From positions 1 to 7,544 of the forward strand of contig JAPLGY010000684.1 in NCBI GenBank assembly GCA_026389955.1: 7,544 nt of DNA. The letters run 5' to 3'. Under the pieces are notes generated by a model. That model made no database searches. It was not told the origin of the DNA and was given only the letters and a program-made list of their open reading frames with translations. The position numbers and the translations under genes are program-made. This stretch comes from Caldilinea sp. (lineage in GTDB: Bacteria; Chloroflexota; Anaerolineae; Caldilineales; Caldilineaceae). The number at the start of each line of letters is the position of its first letter. Positions within the stretch are counted from its first letter, which is position 1. This document shows, piece after piece, positions 7,281-7,544 of this stretch.

Positions 7281-7364
7281 GCGCTCCCCCCCCTGTTCGC
7301 AGCAGTTCTCAATTTGAATGGATTGAGAACTGCTGCAACAGGGGGGAGCGCTGACTGCTGTGCT
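7257..7364. repeat. Nested long inverted repeat (cruciform-forming element)
   Basis: An outer arm AGCACAGCAG (7257-7266) is perfectly complementary to CTGCTGTGCT (7355-7364). Inside it, 7281-7313 pairs with 7322-7351. These inner arms match at all 30 positions of the shorter arm, with three extra C in the left arm (8 C against 6 G in a homopolymer, plus one bulged C at 7298). The loop is only eight bases (7314-7321), and asymmetric internal loops of 14 and 3 bases separate the outer and inner stems. Neither side is followed by a T tract, so it is not an intrinsic terminator. The compact palindromic build is what one expects of a miniature non-autonomous element or REP/ERIC-like intergenic repeat. 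No target-site duplication is visible. Confidence 0.85.
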
Positions 7365-7381
7365 TCAGGCTTGATGAGACA

Positions 7382-7431
7382 CTGGACACGACACGCTCTT
7401 TTGGAGCCCCGACCGTGAGGGAGGGGGGAAT
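7382..7431. repeat. Direct repeat, copy 1
   Basis: This 50-base unit begins CTGGACACG and ends in a G-rich block followed by AAT. It recurs at 7452 with two substitutions (C/T at the 11th base and G/A at the 36th) and a one-base difference in the G run. It lies in a non-coding stretch upstream of recN. Read on the - strand, all three frames stay open over at least the two repeat copies, which reflects composition and not coding. A shared core, CTCTTTTGGAGCCCCGACCG, is invariant between copies. Confidence 0.85.
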
Positions 7432-7451
7432 CGCAAAACACGACAAGCTCC

Positions 7452-7500
7452 CTGGACACGATACGCTCTTTTGGAGCCCCGACCGTAAGGGAGGGGGAAT
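7452..7500. repeat. Direct repeat, copy 2
   Basis: This is the second copy of the 50-base unit, here 49 bases, offset 70 bases from the first. The 20-base spacer between them (7432-7451) carries ACACGACAAGCTC (7438-7450), a 12-of-13 match to the early part of copy 1 (7386-7398), so it looks like a remnant of a further partial unit. With only two full copies and a degenerate spacer, this is a tandem or dispersed repeat and not a CRISPR array. Confidence 0.8.
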
Positions 7501-7544
7501 GTGCGGATCCAGAATGTCCTGCTGGCGCGCATAGCTGCGCGGGT
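7501..7544. other. Right-edge non-coding sequence, no gene recognised
   Basis: The last 44 bases hold no supportable start, stop or protein motif. A small dyad CGCGC-ATAGCT-GCGCG (7526-7541) could form a five-pair hairpin. The region may continue into the repeat cluster or into the neighbour of recN outside the window; the sequence shown does not decide between these. Confidence 0.4.

Noticed and set aside
7295..7308. GTTC-N6-GTTC near recN as a possible LexA operator
   Set aside because: The alphaproteobacterial SOS box needs N7 spacing and the Gram-positive box is a different dyad. This match arises inside the palindrome arm and is not repeated in the other arm in the same form.
7281..7351. 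Rho-independent terminator
   Set aside because: The stem is strong but neither strand has a T tract after it, and it lies upstream of recN with no gene end next to it within the window.
7250..7459. Open frame of 69 residues on the - strand across the repeats
   Set aside because: It is formed by the inverted and direct repeats, other reverse frames are also open over this region, it has no ribosome binding site, and it overlaps the recN promoter.
7382..7500. CRISPR array
   Set aside because: There are only two full copies of a 50-base unit, the 20-base spacer itself resembles the repeat, and no cas gene is present.

Overview
The window is GC-rich bacterial DNA and almost fully coding up to about position 7243. 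It carries one gene fragment on the + strand, five tightly packed genes on the - strand, and a roughly 300-base non-coding tract rich in repeats at the right edge. The genes are chromosomal and mostly housekeeping. Base composition and gene content would fit a Chloroflexota-type chromosome (Anaerolineae or Caldilineae relatives), but this is an impression from the protein sequences. No marker gene in the window proves it.

Layout from left to right. Positions 2-934 (+) hold the C-terminal three quarters of a DadA/monomeric-sarcosine-oxidase-type flavoprotein; its FAD-binding N-terminus lies outside the window. Its 3' end overlaps the 3' end of the convergent gene by 25 bases. The - strand block, in transcription order, is: recN (7243-5453, DNA double-strand-break repair), a SAM-methyltransferase-like protein with a degenerate motif I (5422-4577), pgm (4500-2857, alpha-phosphoglucomutase), an acetyl-CoA hydrolase/4-hydroxybutyrate-type CoA-transferase (2807-1518), and a GNAT acetyltransferase (1521-910). 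Gaps between them are 30, 76, 49 and -4 bases, so co-transcription as one operon is plausible. No clear Rho-independent terminator or convincing internal promoter was found in the gaps. Pgm (glycogen and sugar-nucleotide metabolism) and the CoA-transferase (short-chain acid activation or exchange) are both central-carbon enzymes. The link to recN and to the methyltransferase-like protein is not obvious and may only reflect shared transcription.

The 301 bases from 7244 to the right edge contain no supportable gene. They hold a good sigma-70-like promoter for recN placed so close to the ATG that the recN mRNA would be leaderless. They also hold a very strong nested inverted repeat (7257-7364) that overlaps this promoter, and two nearly identical 50-base direct repeats 70 bases apart. 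The repeats look like dispersed intergenic or miniature mobile elements.

I saw no CRISPR array, tRNA, rRNA, transposase, phage gene, toxin-antitoxin pair or recognisable defence system. The parts most worth a second look are the repeat/promoter arrangement in front of recN and the atypical methyltransferase. I do not claim a new biological system.
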